NCBI GenBank assembly: GCA_030549495.1
Contig: JAUIRK010000567.1
Location: 536,501-600,500, forward strand
Source of the DNA: Nectonema munidae
Lineage: Eukaryota > Nematomorpha > Nectonematoida > Nectonematidae
Reading direction: 5' to 3'
Length of the DNA stretch: 64,000 nucleotides
This document shows, in pieces, positions 46,301-61,300 of this stretch; within the stretch, counting starts at the first letter, position 1; each line of letters starts with the position of its first letter. The position numbers and the translations under genes are program-made. The notes under the pieces are model-generated. The model did not search any database, had not been told where the DNA came from, and saw nothing but the letters and a program-made list of their open reading frames with translations.

Positions 46301-49300
46301 ATTGAAGTAAATTCTGTATTTTGAATTAAAAAACCTTCAATTTACAACCATAGATATAAGTGATGCTTTGTAAATTTAAATGGTTAGTGCACTACAATGT
46401 AAATTACGTAAGTCACCTCAAATGATGTGAAATGGCGCAAGAATATATATATTAATTGCAAATATATGTAAACACCTAGTAACATTTTTTAATAGACAGA
46501 GTTTGGGTAATGGAAAATACTCCTTACTGCTAAAACACTTAGATGAGGATATCTTGCAAAGATGAAGGGTATGGTGAGAGTGGTTAAAAAATACTTGATT
46601 TAAATATTGGGAATCCGAAGCCTGTGATTGGATAGAGGAACGAGAGGTATCGTGTGTGTTGGACGAGTTAGCAGTGGGGTTAGAAGGCGAAGCTGAATTC
46701 TGTTGTTGTGGAGAATAAAATTGGGCGTAATATTGAGCTAGTGCTGGATCCATTACTTGTTGCTTTGCTTAAATCAAACATTTCACATATTAACGCTTTC
46801 TCTTTAATGGGCCTGTCTTCTTTTTCAATCAGTTTTATATACTTAAAGCAGCTCTCATATCAGGCATAAGTAAAATACTTAATAACATTGAAAAATATGG
46901 ACAATAACATTGAATAAAAGATTTTTTGGTACAATTGCGCCAATTGTGTTCCAAGAAATGAAAATGGCCTGCTTTATAAATATATATATATATATCAGTG
47001 GCGATTCGTGGTTTTATACAATAGGAAAGCAAAATTAAAATTGCTTGCCCTGCATCGTATTTTCTTGATACAAAATATGCAACATTTTAATTACACTTTT
47101 TTTTTTACAAATTCGCAAATTTAAATCATCATAATTAAAAAAAATTCTGAAGGGCGTGCAATGCATGCCTTGCTTGCCATGAGGAGAAATCGCATCTTAA
47201 CGCCCATATTAAATAATAAAAGTATTCCTTGACACAAATGTTCTGCGTAAAGTATAAAAAGTGAAAAGAATACAAAAGACAAAATAAAAATACATTGTGA
47301 TGGATATGAAGCAACGTTTTGTTGTGAGTAAGCATTGGCCCAACCTTGAGGAGCGTAACCCACATTCTGTTGATACATACTTCCAGCATACATGCTTTGT
47401 GGCTGCACATACCTATTGAAGATTCGCAAAAAAGAGATAATAGAGGGTGCAGTGTAAAATAAGAACGGAAGGTTCAATAAATTATTTTGCATTGATTCTA
47501 TCATTTTGTATAGTATATACTTTAGGCTTTTTAACACAAAAATTACAAAAAGGTTAATCTTCGATAATGAGTTAGAGTTATTTACTGTATCATATATAAC
47601 AACGTCTTTAGAGATTTAAGAAAAGTTCCAAACTTCAACAAAAATAATTTGAGGATCGAATTATCGCTTGACTTAGCCATGTAAATAAACAATTGTAGAC
47701 AGAAGTATGAGTTAGGTAGAAAAAAGATACCCTTGATAATTGCCATATTGATTTTGATTTTGCAGCATTGGAAAATTCAAAGCAGGCATCGGCTAAAAAT
47801 ATTATTCAAATACACTTTTTCACAATAAGAATGAAAGTGCTTAAAGTTTAGCAGACAGTTATCACTACATGGAGAAAATCAGACCATCCGCACGGACTCA
47901 GACTCCACTTTATCATTACCAGATGTTGAGGACACGTTTAGATCCGACTCGGAAAGCGACTCCCTCAAGGATAACATCCCAACTCCAGTTCCAGGAGGGA
48001 ACGATCCAACCTACGACTCAGATTTAGTGAGAAGCCGCCTAAAAGAGATCGTCAGGCCACAAGGCCGTATAGGAATGTTGGAACCTCCCCAGGATGGAGT
48101 TTTTGAGGCAATATGTTCTAATTTCAAGTGAAGTTTATGAAATAAGGATACAGGCCCAGGCTTGTAACAGAAGAGAAGTTTGGAAAATTCTCAACCTACT
48201 CGGCCTATCTAGAAATCAAAAGGGACTTCCTGGAAGGCACGATTTTTCCAAAGCTGCTCAATAGATGCTTAGTCAAAAAGATTGACCACCCCGGGTCTTA
48301 TCATCCTCATTACCGGTTCCCAAAGCCAATGGGAAGGTCAGCCTGGTGGCGAACTTCAGTTTTACATCTGAAGTATGCAGATATCCACATATTTGCTTCC
48401 AAGCACCCCTCAGCCTTAGGTACATTTTAGGATACTATGATTGGGCCACTCGGCTCAACCTTGACGCTTTTTACGGCATCAGTGCAAGATCTTGTGACTC
48501 AGGTCATGCCTGTGTCCCGTCGGCTTCAATAGACTACAAATGGAGAGCAAATTTTCCTCGGGCATCCTCCAGAAGTAATCACCACCCTGAGGGAAGTTTA
48601 TCGCCACAGAAAGGAATGTACCAATATACGATTCCAGATCTTGATTTATCTGGATGATATCCTCATCCTAGCCAAAAATCTGTTAGAGGCGGCCAGGATT
48701 AAAAAATCAATTATGACTCCCAACCGGCACCTAAAGTACCTAAGAGTGCTCCTCAATCTAGAGGAAGACGACATCACTGTTCCAGAGGACTTTATTTCGT
48801 TCTTGGAGGAAGTCCTTATTTTATTGGTCACATTCTATCTGTCTTTTTAAAAATTAGGACCCTCCCGCTCCAAAGGCTCCTAGTAGCAAGGCCCAAAATG
48901 ATGAAATTTTTATTTGAACGGAACTTTGGACAGTCCAAATCGTCCTAGTATGGAAGATTACCATCAAAAACTTAGGAAGGCCGTGGAACATTATTTCTCC
49001 TTCATGGAGGAAACATCCAGTTTTCGTATATGCATCTCTTTTAGCCATAGGAGTATACCATCACCAATGGGGAACCCGCAATAAAGCGGACCTGCCATCA
49101 CGTGTCACCATCCTCTATCTAAAGCCATCATCAACATAAGCGAATGCTCAGTTGAATTTCCAGTATCAATGAAAGTTTCCGAAGGATTTGGAATTAATCC
49201 GCCAGGCTATGGCCAAGCTAGAATACATGATGAGTGCCGATGGAGGTGTTTGTTGGGACTGTCAATCACATCCCAGAAGCTCTCATTGGTGAATCTTTGG

Positions 49301-52300
49301 GGGAAGCACATGAGGTGTTTCAGCTGTCTCTAAATTTTATTTATTGAATTCAAAATATGTAATATTTTTAAAAACAAAATATTCCCCTGAAAGGAAATAA
49401 TTTTTAAAAAATGAAATCATAAGGGTTTTATATAATATATTTTTTTATATATAAATCGTAAACATATATCGCTATATCAAAAGAAAAATACGATTTCAGC
49501 TTTTTCGCAGATGAGTCGACAAGCCTCTTGAATTTGATGAATTGTTCCTCTCACCCTGAAAGCTTTGTTGGGAGCACTGTTATCAACGTTGTAAGCGCGA
49601 TCAAATTCAACATGTGCTCCAGTTTGGTGGCCAATAGCACGGACAGCTTCACCAGCTACCAAAAATGTCAAAAATATAGGAAAAAATGAAAATAACAATA
49701 AAATTATCAAAAATTTTGACTACAAAACAATACTTATTATGGTCGCTATCACGCGAATCAACAAACTATTATATAGATGTTCTATTTGTCCAAAGTATAT
49801 GCAAGTATACAAAATATTTTATCAAGTAAAAAATATTTCGCAGTGATTAAAAGTGGGTGTGATAGAGGGATATAGAGGCGTCTTCGATCTCCTCGGGATT
49901 CTTCGGCTTATTGGGTAGCCTTTATGGATTAGCTGATTGTGCACCTCCATTAATCTATATTTTGGCTTGAAATTTTATACTTAAAGCATTAGAATAAACC
50001 ACCCTTTTCAAAGGACGTAGAGGATTGTTTGACTTTAAGGAAGTTCTATGAAATCTGCTTTCAAATGAGTAAGTGTAGTGTTAGATTTTGCAATGTTTTC
50101 TGATGAATGTTGTATCCCTTATATATTAGCATAGAATATGTTTCAGAATTTTTTATTATTTTGAAAATATTCAACTATTTTGTTCACTAAACTAAATTGA
50201 TGATGCATTTTGGTTTCATAAGTTTCGTATAACTTTTATGATATATATATTAGAGTGGTCCATCAAGGGCATGGTAAAAAATTTTTTTTAGATAATTTTG
50301 ATTAGAACCCTGCATTTGATTTTGACACTTAAAAGATTATTGAGGCAGAAATTTGAAAGAAAAATAAGATGTTTTAAAGGCTGCACAAGTTTCTTGGCAA
50401 ATACATAACTTTGCGTTTTTGGCATATGCCTAGATGAATACCTGAGAAAAAAAGATAGATATAAGTAGCAGCCGTTTTTGAGTTATATATAAATAGGGCG
50501 AATACCAAGTTAAATTACTCTGATTTATGTTAATAATTGCTTTTTTAGACATATAGAGCAGATGGAGTGCAATAGTAGCCAAACAATCGACAAACCAAAA
50601 ACCAGATCTACATCTCAGGTATGGCTAGTTGGTCCTGTCAATTCAACTTTCCCACAGCAAGGGAGGCTGCCAACACTTCGTGAAACACTTGCTGTTTTCT
50701 TCCACTATCACACAGATGGCAAACAGAAACTTAAACAAAGTGCTCGAATGAGTGTCACAGTTAATACCATTCTGGCAAAAAGCTGGTTTACCAACCGCTT
50801 TAAGCTATGATATAGAAAAACGCCTAATGAAAGTCCACAGACAATTCCAAAGGTTGAAGAAAGCAATTAAGCGCAAATCTAAGACACAACAAGCAAATGA
50901 ACAGCAATTTATTGAAAAATTAAACCAATTATTTGACATTGCTCATCAAAGTGCTAATAAATTGATCAAGTTACCAGAAGACCCTCAATTTCTCAACCTC
51001 CAAAGACAAGGTCGCAGAGGATACATGACATGTGTAGATAAAGAATGGACAAAAAAAGAAGAAGCAATGATCAAGAGAAAAGAGTCCTTTAAAAGGCGTA
51101 GAGAGATGGCAAAAGAAGAGCAACGGGACTTTGAGGAAATCTGCATTAGTGCTGTGATTTCTTGCTCTGATTCAGAAACTACTAGCCAAGATTCAGAACA
51201 AGATAACACTACCAAGCCAATAAAACCTCCTAAAAAAAGAACTGACATTTCTAAATCAAAGACATCTCTAATGTACAGCAATGTGACAACTGCTTTGGAC
51301 ACCTCAAAAGTCACTGACCGCCAAGCTGTCTCCTTACTCGCAAATGCAGCACATTCTCTTGGTCACAGTGTTGAAGATATGACATTGAGTCGTAGTTCAA
51401 TTCGTTGGGCAAGACTAACAAATAGGAAAAAAATGGCAAATGCAATAAAAGAAAGTTACAATGCAGATGGATCATTAACAGTCCATTGGGATGGAAAGTT
51501 GATTCCAGGTATTACTGGATGTGAGAAGGTCGACAGGTTACCAGTAATTATTACCGGTGCAGATACAGATATTCTTCTTGGCGTTCCAAAATTACACAAT
51601 GGAACAGGGCAAACTCAAGCAAATGCTGTGATCGCATGCATTGATGAATGGAAAGTATCGAACAAAGTGACCGGCATATGTTTTGACACAACAGCCAGCA
51701 ACACTGGGCGTATCAATGGAGCCTGTATTCTGATTGAAAACGCACTAGGAAGAAATGTTTTACACTTTGCCTGCCGACATTACATCTTTGAAATAATCTT
51801 AGAAAAAGTCTTTACTGCACTACAAATAACCCAAACATCATCTGGGCCGGATATTGCCCTATTCAAAGGTTTCAAAGAAAAATGGTCCACGATTGATACC
51901 CGTTATTACTCAACAGCTTCAGAGAGAAGTGAGATTGCTGAATTTAAGGAAGATACAATTCAGTTTGTAAGAGAACAACTTAGTCAACAGCAACCACGGG
52001 ATGACTACAGAGAATTTTTGGAGCTTACGGTCATTTTTCTTGGAGAGAATCCACCTCGGGGAGTTCATTTTCAAGCTCCTGGCGCTCTTCATAGAGCGAG
52101 ATGGATGGCAAAGGTAATTTACTGCTATAAAATGTGGATGCTTAGAAAGCAGTTTACCTTGAAAGCATCGGAAGAGCGCGGAATGCTGCAATTTCTACTT
52201 TTTGTTGCAAGTCTCTACACGAAAGTCTGGTTTGAAGCGCCATCACCAGCCAAAGCTCCTCAAAATGATTTAACATTTCTCAAAAAGCTGTCAACGTATA

Positions 52301-55300
52301 GCAATTCAGTTGTCAAGAAAGCAGCTTTAAAATCTTCTGGCCGACATCTTTGGTACTTAAGTGAAGAAATGGTTGGCTTGGCATTCTTTGACTCGAGTGT
52401 GACAGAAGAGCAGAAAAGGCTGATGGCTCGTAACATTATAGAAAAGACCTGTTCCACCAAGACGTTGTAACGCTCTCAATTAAGCTGATTATGAGAGAAA
52501 GCAGATCAGCGATTTTGTCACCAAGAACACGGCGCGTTTCTTTGAAACTCTAGATTTGCCACAAATATTCCTAGAAATTCCTCCTGTAGAGTGGGCTGAT
52601 AATGCAGACTTTCAGAAGGCTGCTAAAATTGTGCATTCCAGAAAAGTTGTCAACGATGTTGCTGAAAGGGCAATCAAGTTGATTCAAGACTTCAACCGTA
52701 ACCTAACGAAGAACGAAGAACAGCTCCAGTACTTACTGCAAGTTGTCAAAGAGCATAGGCATCTGTTTTCTGATGCCAATAAAGTTACATTGATTGCTGG
52801 ACTTTCTAAGTAACACATTTATGTGTGTTTGAGTTAATTTTTTCATAAATAAAACACAAATGATTACAACATATTTTTTCTTTTTAGCTCGTTTGTTATT
52901 GCATTAGGCCTTTTTCAAGTGTCATGTGCAACCTTTAAAAAATATTTTTTTTGCATGAAATTTGGACTTAAATAATTGGAACAGATATGGAATCGAATTC
53001 TAGGTTCTAATCTGAAGATTTAAAAAAAAAAATTTTTGGACCACTATAATATATATAGTAGCTATTATTTTAAATATATATTTTTAACTTTGTCAGGACT
53101 TATGGTTTTTATTTGGGTACTTATAAATTACATTTATAACAAAAAAATATAAGGACTTGAAAAATTTATTAAATACGCTTTCTACTGCACTTTTGTATCA
53201 TATCATTAATTAAATACTTGATTATTTTAAAAAAATGAGTTGATTGGTAGAATGACAATTAGACCAAAATTAATCTTAGGTTGTATAAAATTAGGTCCCT
53301 TTGAATCACCCTATTGTACAACTGTTGAATCTCATTAAACCAAGGGTCGGCAAAGTGGTCGATATCGACCCCTGGAGGTACAGAACTTTAGCGGTCAATA
53401 AGATAGACAAACTGACCAAATTGTGCTATGCTTTTTTTACTTTATAGTAGTAATAAATCTCCTTTTTCTTTTAAAACATAGCTTAGGACATTGTATAGTA
53501 TATGATGTATGAAACATTCTGGGTTTGTATTTTTTCTCTTAACTGTTGGACATTGTTTAATGTTTTTAAGATCCCTGCATTAAATAATGAAATAAATTTA
53601 AAAACCCTTTCCTATGATCACGCCGACTTTTGTTGATGGAATCATGAGATGCATTTCTTGTTGTGTATGCGAAGGTTGGATACCATTTTTGGCCTAAACA
53701 AAAATAAGATCGTTTGCAAAGTGGATTACAAAACTAAGTTCCTCCTTAGTAGCGCGCTATGTTAGATAAAAGAAAACGCTTGTCAAAAGAATTTGTCTAT
53801 GTGGAGCGGTGGAAACATTAAAAATCGTGCTCCCATGCCTAGTTCCGACCTATGTTTTGAGTCCAGGGGCGCAATCTGGGCAGAAGGGCTAAAAAGGCAT
53901 TTCGCTAGACCAATAATTTTTCAACTTTATATCTCTTCCATATCATTAAAAAACTTGTTTGGTTTGTGAGTAAACTTTATATATTACTGTACTTGCTTAA
54001 TGGTTGAGTTTCAAACAATTTTTTTTAAATAAAATTTAAAATTTATAAAAAAAAGTTTGCCCCTTCCCATAATTTTAGGGATGTGCACCCTTGGTTTTAA
54101 CACATATACGTTATATAAAGTGTAGCAAAAAAGTCAATTTTTTAAATATAGTTACCACTTTTCTGTCTATAAAAATTTTCTTATACAATTTCAATATATA
54201 CTTTGAAAGCTGTTCTTTCAAATGAAGTAAACAAAACTAAAATATCTTTTATAGCGACATAGGTATAAGAGTCCTATTTGACCCATAAATGAATATAAAA
54301 TAAATATTTTAATTTATATAATGAAAATTTATTTTTTTTTAAATTGATCCTCGAGTAGACATTATTTATTCATATCTATATAACGGAAATGGAGAACGAA
54401 GCATTACTTGTAATAAATATTGTAAAAAGAAGCACGCTCAAATACGAACTGACTAATTCGGTATCTGTTTCAACGATTTTATAAGTCCAACCAATAGATA
54501 ATTTAAAGTCATATACTAGAGCTATAAAGAGTAAAAGAACCGTTGCATTTTATGCGTATTGTTTTTTCGCTTACAATTTGATGCAAAAAATCTGCTAAAT
54601 TGAAAAATAGAGTTAGTTGGGGATTATTCACAAATAACCTCAACTAATATTCCTTCTTGACTAATGTCCTCAACTTATCAATATCTATATTTCTACTTTA
54701 TAACATAGTATGTCAATTTTGTTTATCTTACCCCCCCCCCCCATTGGTTGACGTTTAGTTGTGATAAGCAGGTAAACATAAAAATTTAGGGGGTGCAGGG
54801 AGAATTTATTGGTGCATTATTATTTGGAAGACGATGTGTTAATTAACTTCACAAACTATTAATGACTTTTTGTCAATGAAACTTCACTTCTATCACTGTG
54901 ACGTACCACGATGTAACATAAAGAATTTTACCTCTTTTAAATACAATTAAGAGACTAGTATTTTAATTAAATAACCTAAAATCACGTTATGTCTAAGTCC
55001 CCTACAACAGCTAATATCAATTCTTGTTCATAAAAAACAAGCCCAAGGTTTTCTTTAGTACTCGCCAAAATAAAAATGCTAGACCATTAGTAAAATGAGT
55101 TTTATAAATAAAAACCCTGGAACTTTTTTAAATTTTGAAAAAATTTCTGAATAAATAAACTACTATACATGTCCCTGTTTACAGCATAATGTTACCTACT
55201 AGGAACATCATGCCCGACTTTGAAAAAGATTAAACACCTAAAATCTTCGTGACGCCCTCCTCCCCTCCAATTTGATTTGAAGTGGGGGAAAGAGGAAGCC

Positions 55301-58300
55301 TTTCAACCCCTTTATTAATATTTCCAATTTTTTCTATCATTAAAAGATCTGTTTGCCTTGTGAGTGTAGACTTTCCATATTACATTACATGTTTTACGGT
55401 TGAGTTTCATACACAAAATATACTATCACCTAATATCCATTGGTATGTGGTTGTTGGACGCTATCTAAATTAATAGCAGGGAAACGAGTCAGTCAAAAAC
55501 AATTTTTTTATTTGAAACTTTCACCACTTATTTCTTTTGTTAGGTCAACGAGAGGCGGATCAAGTACATTTGTATTCATCTACTTGTATTTTTCTTATAA
55601 AGTGTACAATAAGACTTATTCCTGCAGAAACTTCTTTATTGCGTACATATCCAAAATAAGGACAATTTATTATGATTAAGGTCTGAAGTATCAATTTTTG
55701 ATCATTCATTTCTTCAAAAAAGACACTTCACTAATAAGGTATAATTTCATTTATACAAATTCACAATTTGACACAACCCTAATGCGTAGAGGGGGAAATG
55801 ATTTAGAAGTATAGGACGCGTATGTAATAAATCAAACGCTAAATACATGCAATACGAACTACTGATTTTTGTTTTTGAAAAGTCAGATCAAGTCTTTTTT
55901 CATCTTTCATTTCTCCATTCTTTATCCTGTTTTCTATATTCTCAACACTATAATCTCCCATGCTTTGCTTGATATTCTTATCTAAAATTTCATTGAATCT
56001 TTTCATTTCTTTCTCTATAAAGATGTTAGGCATAGTTTATTTTTATGTGAGGTGTGTGTCCTGATCAGCGTGCACTTGTGAGTGAGTGTGTTTATGTCTG
56101 ATCTGTTTCTTTAGTTATAAAATGAGTACTAAAAGCAAGACATTACAAATCTTAATCATTTTGAATTACATTTTTTATCTAAGCATATGAGATAATACAA
56201 GTTACATAATATATTTTTTATTTTTATCAAATTTTATTTTATACGTTAAATAAATAGTTGGGTTTGAAATAAGTTGATTACAATTCTAGCACTCTCTATC
56301 CTTATCAAGCTGACAATCAAATCAAACAAAACTTCATGATAACTTCAAAAAGCAAAAGACAACAGTAATGGCAATTACTGAGTGGCGTATTTAGCTTTTG
56401 GAAGGTAGGATGGGAAAAAAAGAATTTTGGAGGGCAAGCGGATGGTTATTATATAACTATTTTTTAATCAACTTTTTAATAAAAGGAGTATGAACTATTT
56501 TATTACATTGAAACAGCGTAATAGCTTAAAAAAAATAAGAAATTAGGATTTTTGTTCATAGTTGAATTTTTTGACTTAATACGCACTAGTAAGTAGAAAA
56601 TAAAAACATGAAAAAGAAAAAAGAAATTTTAATAGAAAAACTAAAAAATTTAAAAAACGAGAAAATAAGAATTAAAGTATAAATTCTCGAAAAAAATATT
56701 CGTATGAAGGTTGTAAGTTTTTTGAATTTAACTACTTTGCCTGCAAGCCAGAGTACTGCAACAACAAAATCAAACATTATAGAGCGAGCCAATTTAAAAA
56801 AATTAAAATATAAAGGCAATATACTTCAGCAGTTGAGATATAGCTTGAAATAGCCTTGAAGACAGCATCTATGTTGCCGATATCACCAGTGATGACCAGT
56901 ACCCTATCAACTCCTTGTAAAGATGAATCTAAAGGAAATATAAACAAAATGATCAATTTTATTACGGTATTGGATAAATCTTCAAAAATCAATGAAAATG
57001 AGTTTTGTTCTTGCAGTAGAAGACCGATAATTTTATCTTAAACATGTAACAATAATATTTCAATTTAGTTTTCTTTTTGAAAATATAATAATAATCATTT
57101 GTTATTTTAATTGATGAAATTTTATTTCTTTTGAGCTTGACTGAGCTAATGGTCTTAATTGGCTTATTATATTTCGTCTAAAAAAATAAAATTTTTCTCG
57201 AAAAGATTGAGAAAGTTTTCAGTATTTTCACTAACTTTTTATATACATGGTTAATTGACACATATTGCAGTTTTTAGTATATAAAATAAATAATATTACT
57301 AGGGTTAATAATGGTTTATTAACCTGTGTTTTAAGGATTCATAAGTAGGCTTCGTTCAAATCATATAATCAAGTTCACTACATAATATACCTTCACTTTC
57401 TAGATTGTAAAATTTGGATTCATTTCATGCTATACCGACAAATGACAATCATAATAATTAGGAAATCTTGTTTAAAGCTTTCATGTAAAATATTTCAAAA
57501 TTATTAACCTACCTCCATCCTTGAACCTGATTCGAACACCATAATCAGACATCAATTTTTTGATAGTTTCGCCACCTTTCCCAACAACCAAGCCAACAGC
57601 GTATTTTGGAACCAAAATCTAAATAGTGAAATAAATAAATTTAATATCTAAGTTAGCTGTTCTCAACGTAGACCATGTGAGACCCCAAAGAGTCCAGAAT
57701 ATTATTAAAGGGGTCCAAATAAATTTAGAACAATTTTGTGAAGAATCCATATTAAAAAAATTGATTAATTGAATAAAAAATTTCTTAAGGAAAAGTCTTC
57801 AAAATGGAAAAAAAGATTGTGGTATAAAGAAGTTTATGTGCCGGTTTTTCCCAATATTTTGTTGAATCAGGATTGATACAAAAATGATTAAAATATAATT
57901 AATTTTTAATTAATAATTTTAAAGAATTCAGTAGGGTTCTTTATTATCTGCATTCAAAAAATAAAACTGACTAAATGTTATTGATAGAGGAGATTTAAGA
58001 TTGACATTGACTTCATTAGAACCGAACACAATTTAGAAAAAAATCCTTTTTTTGACTTAATAAATTGGTAACAATAAAAAATAAGGTGTCCCGATTCAAA
58101 AAGGGTTGAGAATAACCTTATATCCACGCTTCTTAATATATTAAGTATAATATATCGGGGTCTTTGAAAATAATTAAATTTTAGCCAATCAAATGCATAA
58201 GTTTTTTTGCAGAATGCATTTAAATAGTCAAAATTTGTTCAAAAAATGTTCAATATAATCGGTTTAATTCTAAAGTAATTTGATTGGTTAAACTAAAATA

Positions 58301-61300
58301 TATTTTAAAAATTACAACCTATCAGATGAAAGAGATCGTGTATTCCTACCACCCGTGACAAAAAAATACAATAACTTTTTAAATATATAATATAGATAGA
58401 TTGTAGGAAATGATACTTCACGACTCATAGCTGCTGATAAATCACTTGAACCGACATATCCCTTAAACAGAAGTTGAATTAAAAAAGGAATAGAATGTAA
58501 AGGTTATTTCATACATGTTGAGCAAGCAATTCAGCAACCAGTTCTTTCGCCTTCTGAAAAGGAAAACACGAGGAATGAAAGGAGCATGTGGAGAAAATAT
58601 AGAAAGTATAATTACTTGGATATGAGAAGGACCACCCGTAATGCGCAGTTCTTTTTCTGGTGCAGTGGCGTATATTCCATCTTGAATCATAATCATGCGA
58701 GTGTTGGAATCTTCCTAAAAATATAAGGCATTCATTCATTCAATCAGGAAAAATAAACCTAAGGTGGTAGTAACGAGAGGAAGATCGATTTGTCTATATT
58801 TTGTGAAATGCACCTGTTTAGTTTGTATAGTGATTCAAAACCAATTACATCTTTTTCCGTTAAAATATATACACAATTTCACTATACAAATGTGTCCTAG
58901 TTTAAAAATGTATGAAACAAAAAATATAGCATTATTTTAATGCAGGCAAGCGGCGATATCCCACATGATAGTAAACAGGGAAGAATAATGATTTTTGTTG
59001 AGAAACAATGATGAGTTGGTCAGGGATAACTCTTTTGACATATGATATGCTTCACGACCCAAACTACGCTTCATTTAGGCCATGGCCTAATATTATACAC
59101 ATAAGGACAATAAAATTATAGAAAGTGAAAAAAACATTTATATCATATTTTTGACCTATCGCAATTAGAACATTAAATTTGTCACAAGAATTATATTTTA
59201 ATATTGACATGTGATTTTCATTTTCTTAAAATAATAATTATCAATATTGATATTGAGAACAAGGTGTCTAGACTAGAAAACAAATAAAAATTAAACATTT
59301 TAACTAGAATTTTTGTCTGTTTTTTTCCGATATATTCTTAAATATTTATAGCACAAAAAGATCAATTTATAATTATCTTTTGATTTTTAAGGAGTCTGCA
59401 ACTCAAAATGTTTGAGTGTTAAGTTCTGTCTCAAAATACGCAATAGTAAAATTTTAATACGCAATAAATATCGGCGTTGATCTAATTCAAAAGAAAAGAC
59501 CTTGTTGTATCAAGAAATCATAACCACAAATTTTATAAGTATATGTAGTACCTAAAAACATAAAAGACTTCAAAAACTACTTGTAATTTGATAATATTCG
59601 CTCCTTTTTGACCAATTATAAGGCCAACTCGATCAGCTGGAATAGCAACACTTGCAGTAATAGAATCGCTGCCGGGAGAAGGAAGTTCAACGTTGTTCGC
59701 TTTATCTGCAGCCTTGTATACGATGTCATCGATATAAGCCTTTGCTTTACTAAAAAAGGAAGACATATTTCCATTCAGATAAACTGGAAACTCAAGAAAA
59801 AAATGAAAAGCACTCTTTTAAAAATTTGGCTGATAAATTAAATAATGAAAAGATACTATATTGATTCAGGAGGCCCAGTTATTGTATACTTTCTGCAAGG
59901 TAAACCTCCACTATCTAAAATTAAATGATAAAATATGTTTAGTTATTTTTAGAAACCAATAGAAAAGCAAAAGGCATATACAATTTTAAAGCAATGAAAA
60001 GGGGTGTGTTGAAAATAAATTCGGAAATAAGTGCACTAAGTAATCAAAAAATGTTAATTTAAATTATTCTACTTGCAAAATTTTATATATTTTGAAGACT
60101 AGTTAGCATTGTATGATTAAAGGAATGATATTTTATAAAATAAAAATGAAATCTGAAATGCACAGTCAGGGTGGAAGATGGTTTTAGCTCTAAACAATAT
60201 TTCTTTTTTCCTTCAAGATCATATCCACCCTAATCATAAAAGGCAACCCATTTTTAGAGAGAAAAAACTTTTTTTTACTCTGATAATAATCAAAAAATGT
60301 TCAATTATTGAAAAAAAAATTCAAAAATATTGATATTTTGAAAAACCAAGTCTTGTCGCCCACAAATATTGTTACCTTTTATGATTTGTTATAAATTTTT
60401 AAATACAAAAGTTTATTTATCATTTCAAAAATTGAGCTAAGACTTTCCAAAACCACAATGTTGAGACACATAATCTCCATTTAAAATCGTTTGACCAAAC
60501 AATGGTTAATGATAACTAAAAAATTGGAGAAACAATAATTAAAATAAATAAATATTAATGTTTAATCTTATATTGTTCAAACATAATTTTTTATATTAAA
60601 AAAAATACTAAAGAATAGGCTATTCTTATAGCATTGAATAGTTTAACATTTTTTTTAATTTTTAACGAAAACGATATCTAATTACACAGTAAGCTAAACT
60701 AAATATAATCAACTAAAATTATTTTAAAAAAACCTTGTTCAAATTGTACTCCAATGGCACCAGTTTCAGATTGTATTTTAGTAATATTTTCGCCACCTTT
60801 GCCAATAACTTAAATAAAAAATAGAAATATCGAAAATTTTATAGGATAAGTTCAATTTTAGAAAATAGATATGATTAATCACCTAATCCAACAAGTTTAT
60901 CGGGAACAGTGTATTGATGCGAAACCATAGGGCCTCTATAAAACAAAAGTATATTAAAAAAATTAATTTAATAGAATAGAAATTTTTTTTATAAAAGTTA
61001 GCCCTTTGAAATGAAAATGAGTGTAACACTGGTATCTCAAGCGATGAAATTATATTGAAAAAGAATTTAATAGAACATAAAATTCCATTTAAAAAGAAAG
61101 AAAGAACACAGTTTCCAGATTATCAAAGGGTTCAAAAAAAGTATGGTGTATACTTAGCAGAAAAACCGCTTTTATTTTTCATTGCTGCCAATTGGGCACC
61201 TATTGCTAAAAAAAAAGGTAAATGTAAATTGATTGGGAATAAAATTATCTAAAATATACGATCATTTAATTCAGCTGCACTTCTTTTTGATTCTAAATAA

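Larger units (their letters stand above)
53049..56820. other. Long KH-gene intron remainder
   Basis: Expected to contain the missing KH4 exon, which I could not find by eye. It holds repeat copies listed separately and a 64-residue minus-strand frame (55839-56033, MPNIFIEKEMKRFNEILDKN...) that is lysine-rich and shows no KH signature. Confidence 0.45.

Noticed and set aside
47135-47410. 91-residue minus-strand frame over exon 16
   Set aside because: Alternative frame of the exon that encodes YVQPQSMYAG; phases and conservation support the other frame.
50985-52460. Several minus-strand open frames under the transposase (50985-51314, 51919-52191, 52260-52460)
   Set aside because: Shadows of the long plus-strand transposase frame.
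55839-56033. 64-residue minus-strand frame as the missing KH4 exon
   Set aside because: No VGxxIGK loop or KH pattern; lysine/glutamate-rich by AT bias.
59608-59841. 77-residue plus-strand frame
   Set aside because: Antisense shadow of exon 8 (KH2).
61055-61252. 65-residue plus-strand frame
   Set aside because: Antisense to exon 4 and its introns; no independent coding evidence.
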